64,000 nucleotides of DNA from Bog-756 sp049517675 (GTDB lineage Bacteria; Actinomycetota; Acidimicrobiia; Acidimicrobiales; RAAP-2): positions 10,837 through 74,836 of the forward strand of contig JBEKRV010000013.1 of NCBI GenBank assembly GCA_049517675.1, in the 5' to 3' direction. Positions 48,045-57,223 of this stretch are shown here, in pieces (position 1 is the first letter of the stretch; every line of letters begins with the position of its first letter). The notes under the pieces were generated by a model. The model worked only from the letters and a program-made list of their open reading frames with translations, searched no databases and had not been told where the DNA came from. The translations under genes and the position numbers were made by a program.

Positions 48045-49637
48045 TCACTGCTCGAGGTGGGTCTGGCGGCCGCCACTCAGCTCCAGGTCGACCACCGGAT
48101 TGCGCCACTCGTCGCCCGACCGCTCGACCAGGAGGTCGGCCAGGTGGGGCCCCCACGAGCCGGCCGGGTAGAAGTGGAGCGCACCGCCCGGGTCGGACCA
48201 GGCCTCGAGGTACGGGTCCACGATCCGCCAGGCCTGCTCGACCTCGTCGGAACGGATGAACAGCGTGGCGTCGCCGACCATGGCGTCGTGGATGAGCCGC
48301 TCGTACCCGTCGGCTGCCTCGGTGCCCGAGAAGGCCTCGTCGTAGGAGAAGTCCATGGCCACCGAGCGGATGTGGAACTTCTCACCGGGTACCTTGGCGC
48401 CGAACTCGAGGCTGATGCCCTCGTCGGGTTGGATCCGCAGGATCAGCGTGTTCGGCCGCAGGTCGCGGCTGGAGCGGTGGTCGAAGAGCAGGAAGGGCAC
48501 CTGGCGGAACGTGAGGGCCACCTCGGTCACCCGGGCGGGCAGGCGCTTGCCGGTGCGCACGTAGACGGGTACCCCGGCCCAACGCCAGTTCTCCACGCGC
48601 AGCCGGAGCGCCAGATACGTCTCGGTCTGGCTGTCCGGGGACACGTCCTCCTCCTCGCGGTAGCCGACCACCGGTTGGCCGTCGATGCTGCCGGCCAGGT
48701 ACTGGCCCCGGACCGACTTGTCGACGGCCTCGTCGGGAGTGGGGATGTCGATGGCCTGGAGGAGCTTGACCTTCTCGTCGCGGATGCGGTCGGCGTCGGT
48801 GCTGGTCGGCGACTCCATCAGAGTCAGGGACAGGACCTGCATCACGTGGTTCTGGACGATGTCCCGCAGGGCACCGGCCGTCTCGTAGAAGCCGCCGCGG
48901 TGCTCGACGCCCAGGCTCTCGGCCACCGTGACCTGGACCTGCTCCACGTAGCGGCGGTTCCAGATCGGCTCGAAGATGGCGTTGGCGAACCGGAGGGCCA
49001 GGACGTTCTGGACGGTCTCCTTGCCCATGTAGTGGTCGATCCGGTAGATCTGGCTCTCGTCGAAAGCCGCGTGCATCTGGTCGTTGAGGGTCAGCGCGCT
49101 GGCCAGGTCGCGACCGAACGGCTTCTCGACGACGACGCGCGCGAAGCTGCCGTTCTCGCCCGGTCCGTTGCACCCGTGCTTGGCCAGTGCCTGGGCCACC
49201 AGGCCGAACACGCTCGGGATGGTGGCCAGGTAGTAGAGGCGGTTGCCGGCGGTTCCGTCGAGGCGGTCGGCCTCGTCCAGGTGGATCTTGAGCTGGTCGA
49301 AGGTGTCCGGATGGTCGTACTCGCCGGTCACGTACTTGAACCGAGCGGTGAGCGCCTTCCACTTGGACCCGCCGTCGGGGGTCGACTCGGCGACGTGGGA
49401 GCGGAAGTCGTCGTCGCTCCACCCGGTCCGGGCGACACCGACGACGGTGAACCCGTCGTCGAGGACTCCGCGGTCGGCCAGCCGGGCCAGCGCGGGCAGG
49501 ATCTTGCGGCCGGTCAGGTCCCCCGAGGCACCGAAGATGACCATGGCCACGGGAGGGGCCTTCGACAGGACGGGCGGGAGCGTCCGCTGCCTGGCGGCCG
49601 TGGCCGCCGGCGGGTCGGTTGTGGGATCCGCGCTCAC
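48045..49637 (-). CDS. zwf: Glucose-6-phosphate 1-dehydrogenase
   Basis: 530 residues from GTG 49637, which overlaps the gnd stop (GTGA). The NADP site is IFGASGDLTGRKILPALA; the active site RIDHYMGKETVQN and EKPFGRDLASA are intact. It oxidises glucose 6-phosphate to 6-phosphogluconolactone with production of NADPH. No OpcA homologue, the usual actinobacterial Zwf activator, is seen in the operon. The protein is a normal length plus a short Pro/Ala-rich N-terminus. Confidence 0.96.
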   Translation of the reverse strand: MSADPTTDPPAATAARQRTLPPVLSKAPPVAMVIFGASGDLTGRKILPALARLADRGVLDDGFTVVGVARTGWSDDDFRSHVAESTPDGGSKWKALTARFKYVTGEYDHPDTFDQLKIHLDEADRLDGTAGNRLYYLATIPSVFGLVAQALAKHGCNGPGENGSFARVVVEKPFGRDLASALTLNDQMHAAFDESQIYRIDHYMGKETVQNVLALRFANAIFEPIWNRRYVEQVQVTVAESLGVEHRGGFYETAGALRDIVQNHVMQVLSLTLMESPTSTDADRIRDEKVKLLQAIDIPTPDEAVDKSVRGQYLAGSIDGQPVVGYREEEDVSPDSQTETYLALRLRVENWRWAGVPVYVRTGKRLPARVTEVALTFRQVPFLLFDHRSSRDLRPNTLILRIQPDEGISLEFGAKVPGEKFHIRSVAMDFSYDEAFSGTEAADGYERLIHDAMVGDATLFIRSDEVEQAWRIVDPYLEAWSDPGGALHFYPAGSWGPHLADLLVERSGDEWRNPVVDLELSGGRQTHLEQ

Positions 49638-50569
49638 GAAGGGGTCCCCGTCTCGCCGCCCAACGTGCCGTCGGTGGTGGTGAACGCGTGGCCGCCGAAC
49701 TGGTTGCGGAGGGCCGCGACCAGGCGCAGCCCGAAGGCGTCCTTCTTCTGGGAGGCGAACCGGGCGAACAGGGCCGAGGAGATCACGGGAGCCGAGACCC
49801 CCCGGTCGATGGCCTCCTCGACCGTCCACCGACCCTCGCCGGAATCGACCGCCACCGCCTCGACCTGGTCGAATCCCGACTCGGGGCGCAGGGCCCGTTC
49901 GGCCAGGTCGAGGAGCCAGGAGCGCACCACCGAGCCGTAGCGCCAGATGGAGGCGATCTCGTGGAGGTCGAGGTCGAACTCGGGTGCCTCGGACAGGATC
50001 TCGAATCCCTCGGCGTACGCCTGCATGAGGCCGTACTCGATGCCGTTGTGGATCATCTTCACGAAGTGCCCGGCGCCGGGCGGGCCGACGTGGGCGTACC
50101 CGCCCTCGGGCGCGAGCGCGAGGAACGCCGGCTCGCACACCGCCACCGCCTCGTCGGTGCCGCCCACCATGAGGCAGTACCCCTCCTTCAGCCCCCAGAT
50201 GCCGCCCGAGGTGCCGGCGTCGACCAGGGCGATCCCCTTGCCGGCGAGCTCCCCGACCAGCGGGGCCGTGGCCTTGTAGTTGGAGTTCCCCCCGTCGATG
50301 ACCACGTCGCCGGGGCTGAACAGCCCGGCCAGCGTGGTGATGGTGTTGTTGGTCGGTTCACCGGCCGGCACCATCACCCAGGCCACCCGGGGCGGCTCGA
50401 GCGCGGCGGCCAGCTCGTCCAGCGTGGCGACGGGTTGTGCACCGAAGGCGACGGTGGCGTTGCGTGCCCCCTCGTCGAGGTCGAATGCGACCACCTGGTG
50501 CCCGTGCTCGACGAGCCGTTGGGTCATGTTCGCCCCCATCTTGCCGAGGCCGACCATTGCGATCTTCAT
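49634..50569 (-). CDS. gnd: 6-phosphogluconate dehydrogenase (short, YqeC/NAD type)
   Basis: 311 residues, ATG with AAAGGAGC upstream. NAD(P) site MVGLGKMGANM; substrate site DAGTSGGIWGLKEGYCLMVGG; catalytic Lys/Glu region GAGHFVKMIHNGIEYG. It is about 300 residues, so it belongs to the short dehydrogenases, often NAD-dependent, rather than the 470-residue NADP enzymes. It oxidatively decarboxylates 6-phosphogluconate to ribulose 5-phosphate. It lies between tal and zwf in the operon. The coenzyme preference is inferred from the size class. Confidence 0.93.
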   Translation of the reverse strand: MKIAMVGLGKMGANMTQRLVEHGHQVVAFDLDEGARNATVAFGAQPVATLDELAAALEPPRVAWVMVPAGEPTNNTITTLAGLFSPGDVVIDGGNSNYKATAPLVGELAGKGIALVDAGTSGGIWGLKEGYCLMVGGTDEAVAVCEPAFLALAPEGGYAHVGPPGAGHFVKMIHNGIEYGLMQAYAEGFEILSEAPEFDLDLHEIASIWRYGSVVRSWLLDLAERALRPESGFDQVEAVAVDSGEGRWTVEEAIDRGVSAPVISSALFARFASQKKDAFGLRLVAALRNQFGGHAFTTTDGTLGGETGTPS

Positions 50570-50605
50570 GGATGCTCCTTTGTGGATGGGGGGTGGGGAG
50601 TGGCG

Positions 50606-51724
50606 TCAGCCGGCGGTGAGCGCGGCGGCCTTGTCGGTGAGTGACTGCATCAGGTCGTCGAAGGAGGCGGCGAAGGAGGCGACCCCTTCCCTCTCGAGCA
50701 CGCCGGCCACCTCCTCCATGTCGATCCCGGCCGCCGACAGCCGGTCGATGACCGATTGGGCGCCGGCGTCGTCCGTGTCGACGGTCCGGGTCACCGTGCC
50801 GTGGTCGAGGAAGTCGGCCACCGTGCCGTCGGGCATGGTGTTGACGGTGTCCGGACCGATCAGGGTGTCCACGTAGGCGAGGTCGGGGTAGGCCGGGTTC
50901 TTGGTCGAGGTCGAGGCCCACAGCGGGCGTTGCACCCGGGCGCCCTTGGCGGCCAGTGTGTCCCAGCGGGGCCCGGCGAACGACCGGGTGAAGAGCGCGT
51001 AGGCCAGCCGGGCCTGGGCCACCGCCGCCTCGCCCCGGAGCTCGAGGAGGCCCGATCCGCCGTCGGCCGCCGCGGCCTCCTCGAGGCGCCGGTCGACCTC
51101 GGTGTCGACCCGACTGACGAAGAACGAGGCCACACTGGTCACCCCGGACAGGTCGGCGGCGCCGTCCGCGGCCAGCGCCTCGAGCCCCGAGAGGTAGGCC
51201 TCGATCACCTCCGCGTACCGGGTGAGCGAGAAGATGAGTGTCACGTTGATGCTGCGGCCCTCGGCGATCATCTGGCGGATCGAGGGAACGCATTCCGGTG
51301 TGGCCGGGATCTTCACCAGCACGTTCGGCTGCCCGATCCGCTGGTGGAGGGCGCGTGCCGCCGCGGTCGTCCCATCGGTGTCGTGGGCCAGCGACGGGGC
51401 GACCTCGACCGACACGAACCCGTCGCCGCCGCCCGACGCGTCGAAGACGGGGCGGAGGATGGCCAGCGCCGCGTCGATGTCGTCCACGACGAGGTCCCAG
51501 TAGGCGTCCTCGACCGTCGTCGTGGCGATGAGGGAGCGGAACTGCTCGTCATAGGTGTCCTGCCCGCTGATGGCCTTGGCGAAGATGGTCGGATTGGACG
51601 TCACCCCCCGGATCCCCTTGGCCACGAGGCCGGCCAGGGTGCCGTCCTGGAGCCAGTCGCGCCGGAGGTTGTCGAGCCACGGGCTCTGGCCCTCGCGTTC
51701 GTAGAGGTCGTGCAGTGTGGTCAT
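50606..51724 (-). CDS. tal: Transaldolase
   Basis: 372 residues, ATG with GAGAGGA upstream. Active-site lysine in PNVLVKIPATPE; other motifs GVTSNPTIFAKAI, NVTLIFSLTRYAEV and STSTKNPAY. It moves a dihydroxyacetone unit between sugar phosphates in the non-oxidative pentose phosphate pathway. Length is that of actinobacterial Tal subfamily enzymes. Gap of 104 bp to tkt and 36 bp to gnd. Confidence 0.95.
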   Translation of the reverse strand: MTTLHDLYEREGQSPWLDNLRRDWLQDGTLAGLVAKGIRGVTSNPTIFAKAISGQDTYDEQFRSLIATTTVEDAYWDLVVDDIDAALAILRPVFDASGGGDGFVSVEVAPSLAHDTDGTTAAARALHQRIGQPNVLVKIPATPECVPSIRQMIAEGRSINVTLIFSLTRYAEVIEAYLSGLEALAADGAADLSGVTSVASFFVSRVDTEVDRRLEEAAAADGGSGLLELRGEAAVAQARLAYALFTRSFAGPRWDTLAAKGARVQRPLWASTSTKNPAYPDLAYVDTLIGPDTVNTMPDGTVADFLDHGTVTRTVDTDDAGAQSVIDRLSAAGIDMEEVAGVLEREGVASFAASFDDLMQSLTDKAAALTAG

Positions 51725-51828
51725 CGGGAAGTCCTCTCGGTGGTCATGTCGGTCGGTGGGCGGGCGTCCGGGGCGGATCCTGCGGTGCCCGGCCCGGTCC
51801 GGACCGGTTCGCCTCGGATCACCACCGG

Positions 51829-53847
51829 TCATGTCCGGGAGCGTTCGACCAGTGCGGTGGCCCGTGCGACGACATCGGCCACGGTGAACCCGAACTCTTC
51901 CATCAGGACCGGACCGGGGGCGGAGGCCCCGAAGTGGTCGATCCCCAGGGAGTCGTCGGTGTAGCGCTCCCATCCGAACGTGCTGGCGGCCTCCACCGAC
52001 AGGCGGGGGACCCCCGGGGGCAGGACCTCGGCCCGATAGGTGTCGGTCTGCTCGGCGAACAGCTCCCACGAGGGGAACGACACGACGCGGGTGGGGATCC
52101 CGGCCACGTCCAGCCGTCCGGCTGCTTCCAGGCACAGCGACACCTCACTGCCCGTGGCGACGAGTACCAGTTGGGCCGGGCCGTCCGGCGGATCGGCCAG
52201 GACATAGGCGCCGCGGGGCAATCCGGTGGTCGCGAGCTCGGCCGTCTCGGCCAGCACCGGTAGGTCCTGGCGGGTCAGGATGAGGGCGGTCGGCCCGTCG
52301 CCCTCGACCGCGATACGCCACGCCTGGGCCGTCTCGTTGGCGTCGGCGGGCCGGATCACCCGGAGCCCGGGCATGGCCCGGACGGCGGCGAGCTGCTCGA
52401 TCGGCTGGTGGGTGGGACCGTCCTGGCCGAGGCCGATCGAGTCGTGGGTCCACGAGTACACGACGTGGGCCCGCGAGATCGCGGCCACCCGGACCGCGCC
52501 CCGCATGTAGTCGGAGAACACGAAGAACGTCCCTCCCACCGGGATCGTCCCCCCGTGGGCGGCCATGCCGGTCATCACCCCGGCCATGGCGTGCTCGCGG
52601 ATGCCGTAGTGGACGAGGCTGCCACCGGGCTCCTCGACCGACTGGGCCGTGGCGTCGGACAGCGCCATCCCCGTGTTGCCGGTCAGGTCGGCACTGCCCG
52701 GCACCAGACCGGGGAGCCGCCCCTGGGTGGCGTCGAGGCACAGCTTGATCGCCTTGCGGGTGGCCATCGGCCCGTCGGCCGGAGTGAACCTCGGAAGGTC
52801 CGACTCCCATCCGGGCATCCCGTGACCGGACAGGGCGGCGGCGAAGCGGGCTCGATCGCCGTCCCACCCGTCGAGGCGCGCCTCCCACTCCGAGCGCATG
52901 GCTCGTCCGCGGGGGATGGTCGACCGGTACATGGCGAGCACGTCCTCGGGCACCCAGAACGTCTGGTCGGCGGGCAGGCCGAGGATCTCCTTGGTCGCCC
53001 GGGCCTCGTCGTCGTCGAACGGGTCGCCGTGGGCCTTGGCGGTGTCGGTCACGTGGGGTGCCGGATAGCCGATGTGGCTGCGGAGGATGATCATCGACGG
53101 GCGGTCCTCGTCGGCCCTGGCCCGCAGCAGGGCGGCCTCGAGCGCATCCAGGTCGTTGGCCACCTCGCCGATGTCGTCGACGGTCCAACCGTAGGCGGCG
53201 AACCGCTCGGCCGGATCGTCGTTGAGGGCCAGCTCGGTCGGCCCGTCGATGGTGATGTGGTTGTCGTCGTAGACGTAGACCAGCCGCCCGAGGCCGAGGT
53301 GGCCGGCGAGCGATGCCGCCTCGTGGGAGATGCCCTCCTCGAGGCAGCCGTCGCCGGCGAACACATAGGTGTGGTGGTCGACCACCTCGGGCGAGAAGTT
53401 GGTACGCAGCCAGCGCTCGGCGATGCCCATCCCGACACCGTTGGCGAAGCCCTGCCCGAGCGGACCGGTGGTCACCTCGACCCCGGCCGTGTGGTGGAGC
53501 TCGGGATGGCCGGGGGTGGCGCTGCCCCACTGCCGGAAGGCCCGCAGGTCGTCGAGGGTGAGCCCGTACCCGGTCAGGTGGAGCATCGAGTACAGGAGGA
53601 TCGACGCGTGACCGTTGGAGAGGACGAAGCGGTCGCGGTCGGGCCAGTGCGGGTCCGACGGATCGTGCCGCAGGACACGGGTGAACAGCACGTGGGCCAG
53701 CGGGGCGAGGGCCATGGCCGTCCCGGGATGCCCGGAGTTGGCCGCCCGCGGTCCGTCGATGGCCAACCCGCGGATCACGTTCACGCCACGCTGCTCGAGC
53801 TCGTCGTCCGGAGCGGGGACCAGTGGTGGCGGGGGCGGGGAGGTCAT
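51829..53847 (-). CDS. tkt: Transketolase
   Basis: 672 residues from ATG 53847, with TAGGGT 8 nt upstream. Conserved features: SGHPGTAMALAPLAH, VEVTTGPLGQGFANG, ThDP motif FAGDGCLEEGISHEAASLAGH, THDSIGLGQDGPTHQP and the C-terminal GASAPGPVLMEEFGF. It transfers two-carbon units between sugar phosphates with thiamine diphosphate, which the thi operon in this window helps to make. First gene of the pentose phosphate operon. Confidence 0.96.
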   Translation of the reverse strand: MTSPPPPPLVPAPDDELEQRGVNVIRGLAIDGPRAANSGHPGTAMALAPLAHVLFTRVLRHDPSDPHWPDRDRFVLSNGHASILLYSMLHLTGYGLTLDDLRAFRQWGSATPGHPELHHTAGVEVTTGPLGQGFANGVGMGIAERWLRTNFSPEVVDHHTYVFAGDGCLEEGISHEAASLAGHLGLGRLVYVYDDNHITIDGPTELALNDDPAERFAAYGWTVDDIGEVANDLDALEAALLRARADEDRPSMIILRSHIGYPAPHVTDTAKAHGDPFDDDEARATKEILGLPADQTFWVPEDVLAMYRSTIPRGRAMRSEWEARLDGWDGDRARFAAALSGHGMPGWESDLPRFTPADGPMATRKAIKLCLDATQGRLPGLVPGSADLTGNTGMALSDATAQSVEEPGGSLVHYGIREHAMAGVMTGMAAHGGTIPVGGTFFVFSDYMRGAVRVAAISRAHVVYSWTHDSIGLGQDGPTHQPIEQLAAVRAMPGLRVIRPADANETAQAWRIAVEGDGPTALILTRQDLPVLAETAELATTGLPRGAYVLADPPDGPAQLVLVATGSEVSLCLEAAGRLDVAGIPTRVVSFPSWELFAEQTDTYRAEVLPPGVPRLSVEAASTFGWERYTDDSLGIDHFGASAPGPVLMEEFGFTVADVVARATALVERSRT

Positions 53848-53855
53848 CAGGGCAA

Positions 53856-53861
53856 ACCCTA
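53856..53861 (-). promoter_or_regulatory. Leaderless-type -10 box (TAGGGT) of the pentose phosphate operon
   Basis: On the minus strand TAGGGT ends 8 nt before the tkt ATG and no Shine-Dalgarno lies in between. It probably drives tkt-tal-gnd-zwf-pgl. Confidence 0.55.
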
Positions 53862-53900
53862 TCGGTCGTGCAGTGCGACGGGGTGCGTCTCGCGCTTGGC

Positions 53901-55049
53901 TCAGCGGGACCGGAACAGTGCCATCGACGCCGCGAAGCTGTGCACGAAATTGCCCCCGCCCACCGGGCCGAACTCGCCGGCCGCGAACATGCCGGCGAGC
54001 GGCACCGGGCCGAGGGCCCGACCCATGGCGGCGGCGTCGTGGTGGGCGACGTCGAACAGCCGGGTGCCCCGGCCGTTGCAGGTGAAGAGGAGCGCGGCGT
54101 CGGCCCGGCGGCCGGCCAGGCTGGTGGTCAGGTCTCCGTCCGCGGTGCGGGCATCGCGGAGCGCGAATTGGACGGCGCTCCCGAGGGGGACCCTGCCCTC
54201 CACGGCCAGTGCCCCGGTGGACCGCTCGACCCCGACGACCGGTCGGAACAGGAGGTCGTGCGGGCCCGGGTCGAGTACCCGGGTGTCGACGCACCGGCCG
54301 AGGAGGAGCCCGTTGCCCTCGATGCCGGCGATGTCGGCCCGGCCGAGGTGCTCGGCGATCTCGTCGACCATGCACTCCATGGCCGGCCTGCCGGCGATCT
54401 CCAGGACGAGGTTGCGCTCGACCCGGGTGACGGTGAGGAGGCGGCCGAACGTGCGGCAACCCTGGGACACGACCGGGACCACCTCGACGGCCGGTCCGAG
54501 GAGGACGGCGGACGCGCCCCGGTCGACCACCCGACCTCCCGCGGCCAGGCGGGTGCCCCCCGGGCCGGAGGCGCCCGAGGCGTAGCCGCCGATGACCGGG
54601 AGCCCCGGCCGTGCCGCCTCCAGATGGGCGCCGAACTCGGCCATGGGGAAGGTGAACGGGTCGGCCAGCACGAGGAGGGCGGACGGGGCGAAGCCGACGG
54701 AGCCCGGCCAGCCGTCGAACCGCCAGGAGTCGTCGGCCAGGCGCGCGGCCGTCAGCTCGACGGGCAGGAGCGGCCCGACCCGACCGGCCCACAGGCTGAT
54801 GCCCGGCAGCTCCTCGACCTCGGCGCCGGTGCCCACCACCGACTCGGCCGCGCAGCCGACCAGGCCGAGCGGGTGGAGCACGGCGTCGATGGTGGCGACG
54901 ATGTCCTCGAGCGACCCGGCGTGGGACCGGGTCACGGTCACCACCACCAGGTCCGGCCGTTCGCCGACCTGCTCCAGGACCGATCCGAGGGCCTCACCGA
55001 GCGCCTGGCTGGACACCGGGTGCCGCGACAGGGCGCTGGCGAAGTCCAC
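53901..55049 (-). CDS. FIST domain sensor-type protein
   Basis: 382 residues from GTG 55049, 5 nt after the bicupin stop. The N-terminal FIST_N domain (residues about 1-200) has PDLVVVTVTRSHAGSLEDIV, LVGCAAESVVGTG and PVIGGYASGASG; the FIST_C domain ends in ALLFTCNGRG and AAGEFGPVGGGNFVHSFAAS. FIST proteins are small-molecule sensors, often tied to two-component signalling, and are predicted to bind amino acids. No kinase domain is fused or adjacent. Coupling to a bicupin upstream suggests a shared task, not known. Confidence 0.85.
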   Translation of the reverse strand: MDFASALSRHPVSSQALGEALGSVLEQVGERPDLVVVTVTRSHAGSLEDIVATIDAVLHPLGLVGCAAESVVGTGAEVEELPGISLWAGRVGPLLPVELTAARLADDSWRFDGWPGSVGFAPSALLVLADPFTFPMAEFGAHLEAARPGLPVIGGYASGASGPGGTRLAAGGRVVDRGASAVLLGPAVEVVPVVSQGCRTFGRLLTVTRVERNLVLEIAGRPAMECMVDEIAEHLGRADIAGIEGNGLLLGRCVDTRVLDPGPHDLLFRPVVGVERSTGALAVEGRVPLGSAVQFALRDARTADGDLTTSLAGRRADAALLFTCNGRGTRLFDVAHHDAAAMGRALGPVPLAGMFAAGEFGPVGGGNFVHSFAASMALFRSR

Positions 55050-55054
55050 CGTCG

Positions 55055-56059
55055 TCAGTTGCCCGCCGAGGTGAACCGGATGTCGAGCGACCGCAGGTAG
55101 GTGTGGAGCCCGGCGTCCTGGATGGGAACCAGGTACGCGGGCGTCCCCGACTCGTTGTGGTGGCTGTGCCAGAGCCCGGGCGGGGTGACGAAGGCGCCGC
55201 CGGCCTCCCAGTCCACGCGCACCGGGTCGACGATGTGCCCGTCGTCGTCGACCTCGGCGCCGACCATCGTGTAGCAGCCGGGGGCGCAGCCGGTGATCAG
55301 GTCGAGGGCGACACTCTGGTGGCGGTGCGGTCGCTGCACCCGGTCCACCGGAAGCACCCCGAGCATGGCCCACAGGGTGTGGGTGACGGTGAGGGTCTGC
55401 GGCAGTGCGGCGTTACCGAGCAGGATGCTGACCCGGTTCCGGTCGGCCGCTCCCGGGTGGCGCTCCACCTCGGCCAGCCGGGCCAGTGACGCGGCGGCCG
55501 TGTACCGGGTGGGTGCGAAGCGGGGGATCCCCGGACCGACGCCCAGGTAGGCGAGGAGCGGGGCATCGGTGACCCGGTAGAGCACGGCGCGGTCCACGGG
55601 ACCGGCGGTGTGCTCGGTCGTGCACCCGGCGGGCAGCGTCACGAAGTCCCCGGTGGCCCACGGGATCGTCCCGGTGGACGGGGCACCCGCGCCGGCGCCG
55701 CGGACGAAGGTGCTCGAACCGTTCCCCTCCAGGCAGTAGTAGAGCTCGCTGGTGGCGTCGGGCGTGGTCACCAGGGAGTCTCCCGGATCGAGGACCACGA
55801 ACGCGGCGAGCAGCGCGGGGCTGGTCGCCGGGTAGTCGACGACGAGCGAGGCCGACAGGTCGAGGGGGACCGTGCGGGAGCCGGGTGCCGCGTGGAGGGC
55901 GGCGGGGAAGCGCTCGACGGGCAGCGGGGTCACCGAGCCGGACCCGACGGGGTCGGCCGCGGCCGAGTACTCGTGGAACCGTGCGTCCCCGGTCCAGTCC
56001 TCGGTGGCCTCGCCCACCAGGACGACCGGACCCGGGACCTCGTGTGCGTCGATGGCCAT
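55055..56059 (-). CDS. Bicupin domain protein
   Basis: 334 residues from ATG 56059 with GATACT 6 nt upstream. Two cupin cores are visible: the first around SELYYCLEGNGSSTFV and WATGDFVTLPAGCTTEHTA, the second around RPHRHQSVALDLITG with GGAFVTPPGLWHSHHN. The second carries the His-x-His and later His needed for metal binding. This arrangement resembles gentisate 1,2-dioxygenase and related enzymes, though the reaction is not certain. It forms a two-gene operon with the FIST protein and is divergent from a thioesterase gene. Confidence 0.78.
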   Translation of the reverse strand: MAIDAHEVPGPVVLVGEATEDWTGDARFHEYSAAADPVGSGSVTPLPVERFPAALHAAPGSRTVPLDLSASLVVDYPATSPALLAAFVVLDPGDSLVTTPDATSELYYCLEGNGSSTFVRGAGAGAPSTGTIPWATGDFVTLPAGCTTEHTAGPVDRAVLYRVTDAPLLAYLGVGPGIPRFAPTRYTAAASLARLAEVERHPGAADRNRVSILLGNAALPQTLTVTHTLWAMLGVLPVDRVQRPHRHQSVALDLITGCAPGCYTMVGAEVDDDGHIVDPVRVDWEAGGAFVTPPGLWHSHHNESGTPAYLVPIQDAGLHTYLRSLDIRFTSAGN

Positions 56060-56065
56060 GCCCCC

Positions 56066-56071
56066 AGTATC
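56066..56071 (-). promoter_or_regulatory. Leaderless-type -10 box (GATACT) of the bicupin gene
   Basis: On the minus strand GATACT ends 6 nt before ATG 56059. Confidence 0.4.
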
Positions 56072-56102
56072 GCCGGTCCCGGGCGGTGCGCGTCCACGCG
56101 GG

Positions 56103-56108
56103 TATCGT
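56103..56108 (+). promoter_or_regulatory. Leaderless-type -10 box (TATCGT) of the thioesterase gene
   Basis: TATCGT ends 6 nt before GTG 56115 and sets the start. Confidence 0.55.
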
Positions 56109-56114
56109 CTCGCC

Positions 56115-56525
56115 GTGGCCGACGCCCGCATCCAGGTGCCCCCGAACTGCGAGCTCACGCTCGGGATGACCTGCGTGGACAAGTCGGTGCCCGGACGGAC
56201 CGTGTGGCGCATGCGGGCCGACGAGCGGTTCGCCAACCCGGCCGGCATCGTCCAGGGCGGGTTCATCGGGGCGATGGCCGACTCGGCCATGGGATCGGCG
56301 GCCGTCACCTACGCCCGGGGCGCGGACCGGAAGGTGTTCGCGTCGAACGTGGAGATGAAGACCAGCTTCCTCGCCGCAACCAGGGTGGGGAGCACGCTCG
56401 AGTGCACGGCGGTGATCGTCTCCGGCGGGACCCGTGTGGCCTTTGCCGAGGCCGTTGTGGTGGACGAGAACGGCCGGACGGTGGCCCGTGCCAGCTCCAC
56501 CTACCTCTTCAGCGAGCGGACGTGA
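56115..56525 (+). CDS. PaaI-family hotdog thioesterase
   Basis: 136 residues from GTG 56115. The hotdog core has NPAGIVQGGFIGAMADSAMG, where the Asp is the catalytic candidate, and NVEMKTSFLAATRVG. Family members hydrolyse aromatic or medium-chain acyl-CoA esters as tetramers. It is divergent from the bicupin gene, 55 bp between start codons with a separate promoter each. The link with an aromatic pathway would fit the bicupin idea but is speculative. Confidence 0.85.
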   Translation: MADARIQVPPNCELTLGMTCVDKSVPGRTVWRMRADERFANPAGIVQGGFIGAMADSAMGSAAVTYARGADRKVFASNVEMKTSFLAATRVGSTLECTAVIVSGGTRVAFAEAVVVDENGRTVARASSTYLFSERT

Positions 56526-56647
56526 GCCGGGTGCGGACCGTCGCTGGCTAGAGTTGGGCAGTCCGAGCGTCGGGCCCGCCCGGCCGGCGGCGCCCGGCGG
56601 TGGCCCCGGCATCCGGCCGGGCACTGGTGCAGCACCCGAGGAGGAAC

Positions 56648-57010
56648 GTGGCGCAAGGCCGGAAGGACGGGAAGCGGGGTCTCGGTGGCCTGCGTGACGA
56701 GAGCCAGGAGGCCGTCAGGCTCATCGTCGGCTACATCAAGCAGGAGACGCTCGATCCGGTCAAGGGTCTCGGCCGCTACGTCCTCTTCGGCGTCGTCGGC
56801 TCCGTGGCACTCTCCATCGGGCTGGCCATCTTGGCCGTGGGATTCCTGCGGGTGCTCCAGGGCGAGACGGGGACCACCTTCACCGGGAACCTCTCCTGGA
56901 TCCCGTACGTGATCTGTGCGGTCGTCCTCGTCCTGGTCGCCGCTCTCGCCGTGCGGGCCGTGAGCCGGGGCCGGACGCCCGACGGTAGGACCGACAAGGA
57001 GCAGGCATGA
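56648..57010 (+). CDS. Small membrane protein of the phage-holin-like family
   Basis: 120 residues, GTG with GAGGAGGAAC upstream and a TAGAGT -10 candidate about 93 nt before the start. Two membrane segments (YVLFGVVGSVALSIGLAILA and IPYVICAVVLVLVAALAV) with a loop LQGETGTTFTGNLSW. Such proteins are often annotated phage holin family, but these chromosomal ones are not known to lyse cells. It heads a run of three small membrane proteins followed by trmI. The next ATG overlaps its stop by 4 nt. Confidence 0.75.
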   Translation: MAQGRKDGKRGLGGLRDESQEAVRLIVGYIKQETLDPVKGLGRYVLFGVVGSVALSIGLAILAVGFLRVLQGETGTTFTGNLSWIPYVICAVVLVLVAALAVRAVSRGRTPDGRTDKEQA

Positions 57011-57219
57011 GCCAGACCGAGGAGAAGATCACCCGGGACCAGATCGAGGCCAAGCTCCGGGAGATGACCGGCGGGGTGTCCGAGGAGGTCGAGGGGGCCC
57101 GGTCCCAGGCGCTGGCGGTCGGGCTGGCCGTCGTCGTGGTGTCGGTCGCCGTCGTCTACCTGATCGGCCGGCGCCGCGGGCGCCGCCGTTCGACCATCGT
57201 CGAAGTCCGGCGGATCTGA
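57007..57219 (+). CDS. Small single-pass membrane protein
   Basis: 70 residues. The ATG overlaps the previous stop (ATGA). A soluble acidic helix (EEKITRDQIEAKLREMTGG) precedes one membrane helix (ALAVGLAVVVVSVAVVYLIG) and an Arg-rich tail. I recognise no family, but this pattern is common behind holin-like genes in actinobacterial trmI-proteasome neighbourhoods. Confidence 0.75.
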   Translation: MSQTEEKITRDQIEAKLREMTGGVSEEVEGARSQALAVGLAVVVVSVAVVYLIGRRRGRRRSTIVEVRRI

Positions 57220-57223
57220 GCCG

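Noticed and set aside
56648..57010. Prophage remnant (holin)
   Set aside because: No other phage gene is near, and the gene is part of a housekeeping operon; holin-like naming is a family artefact.
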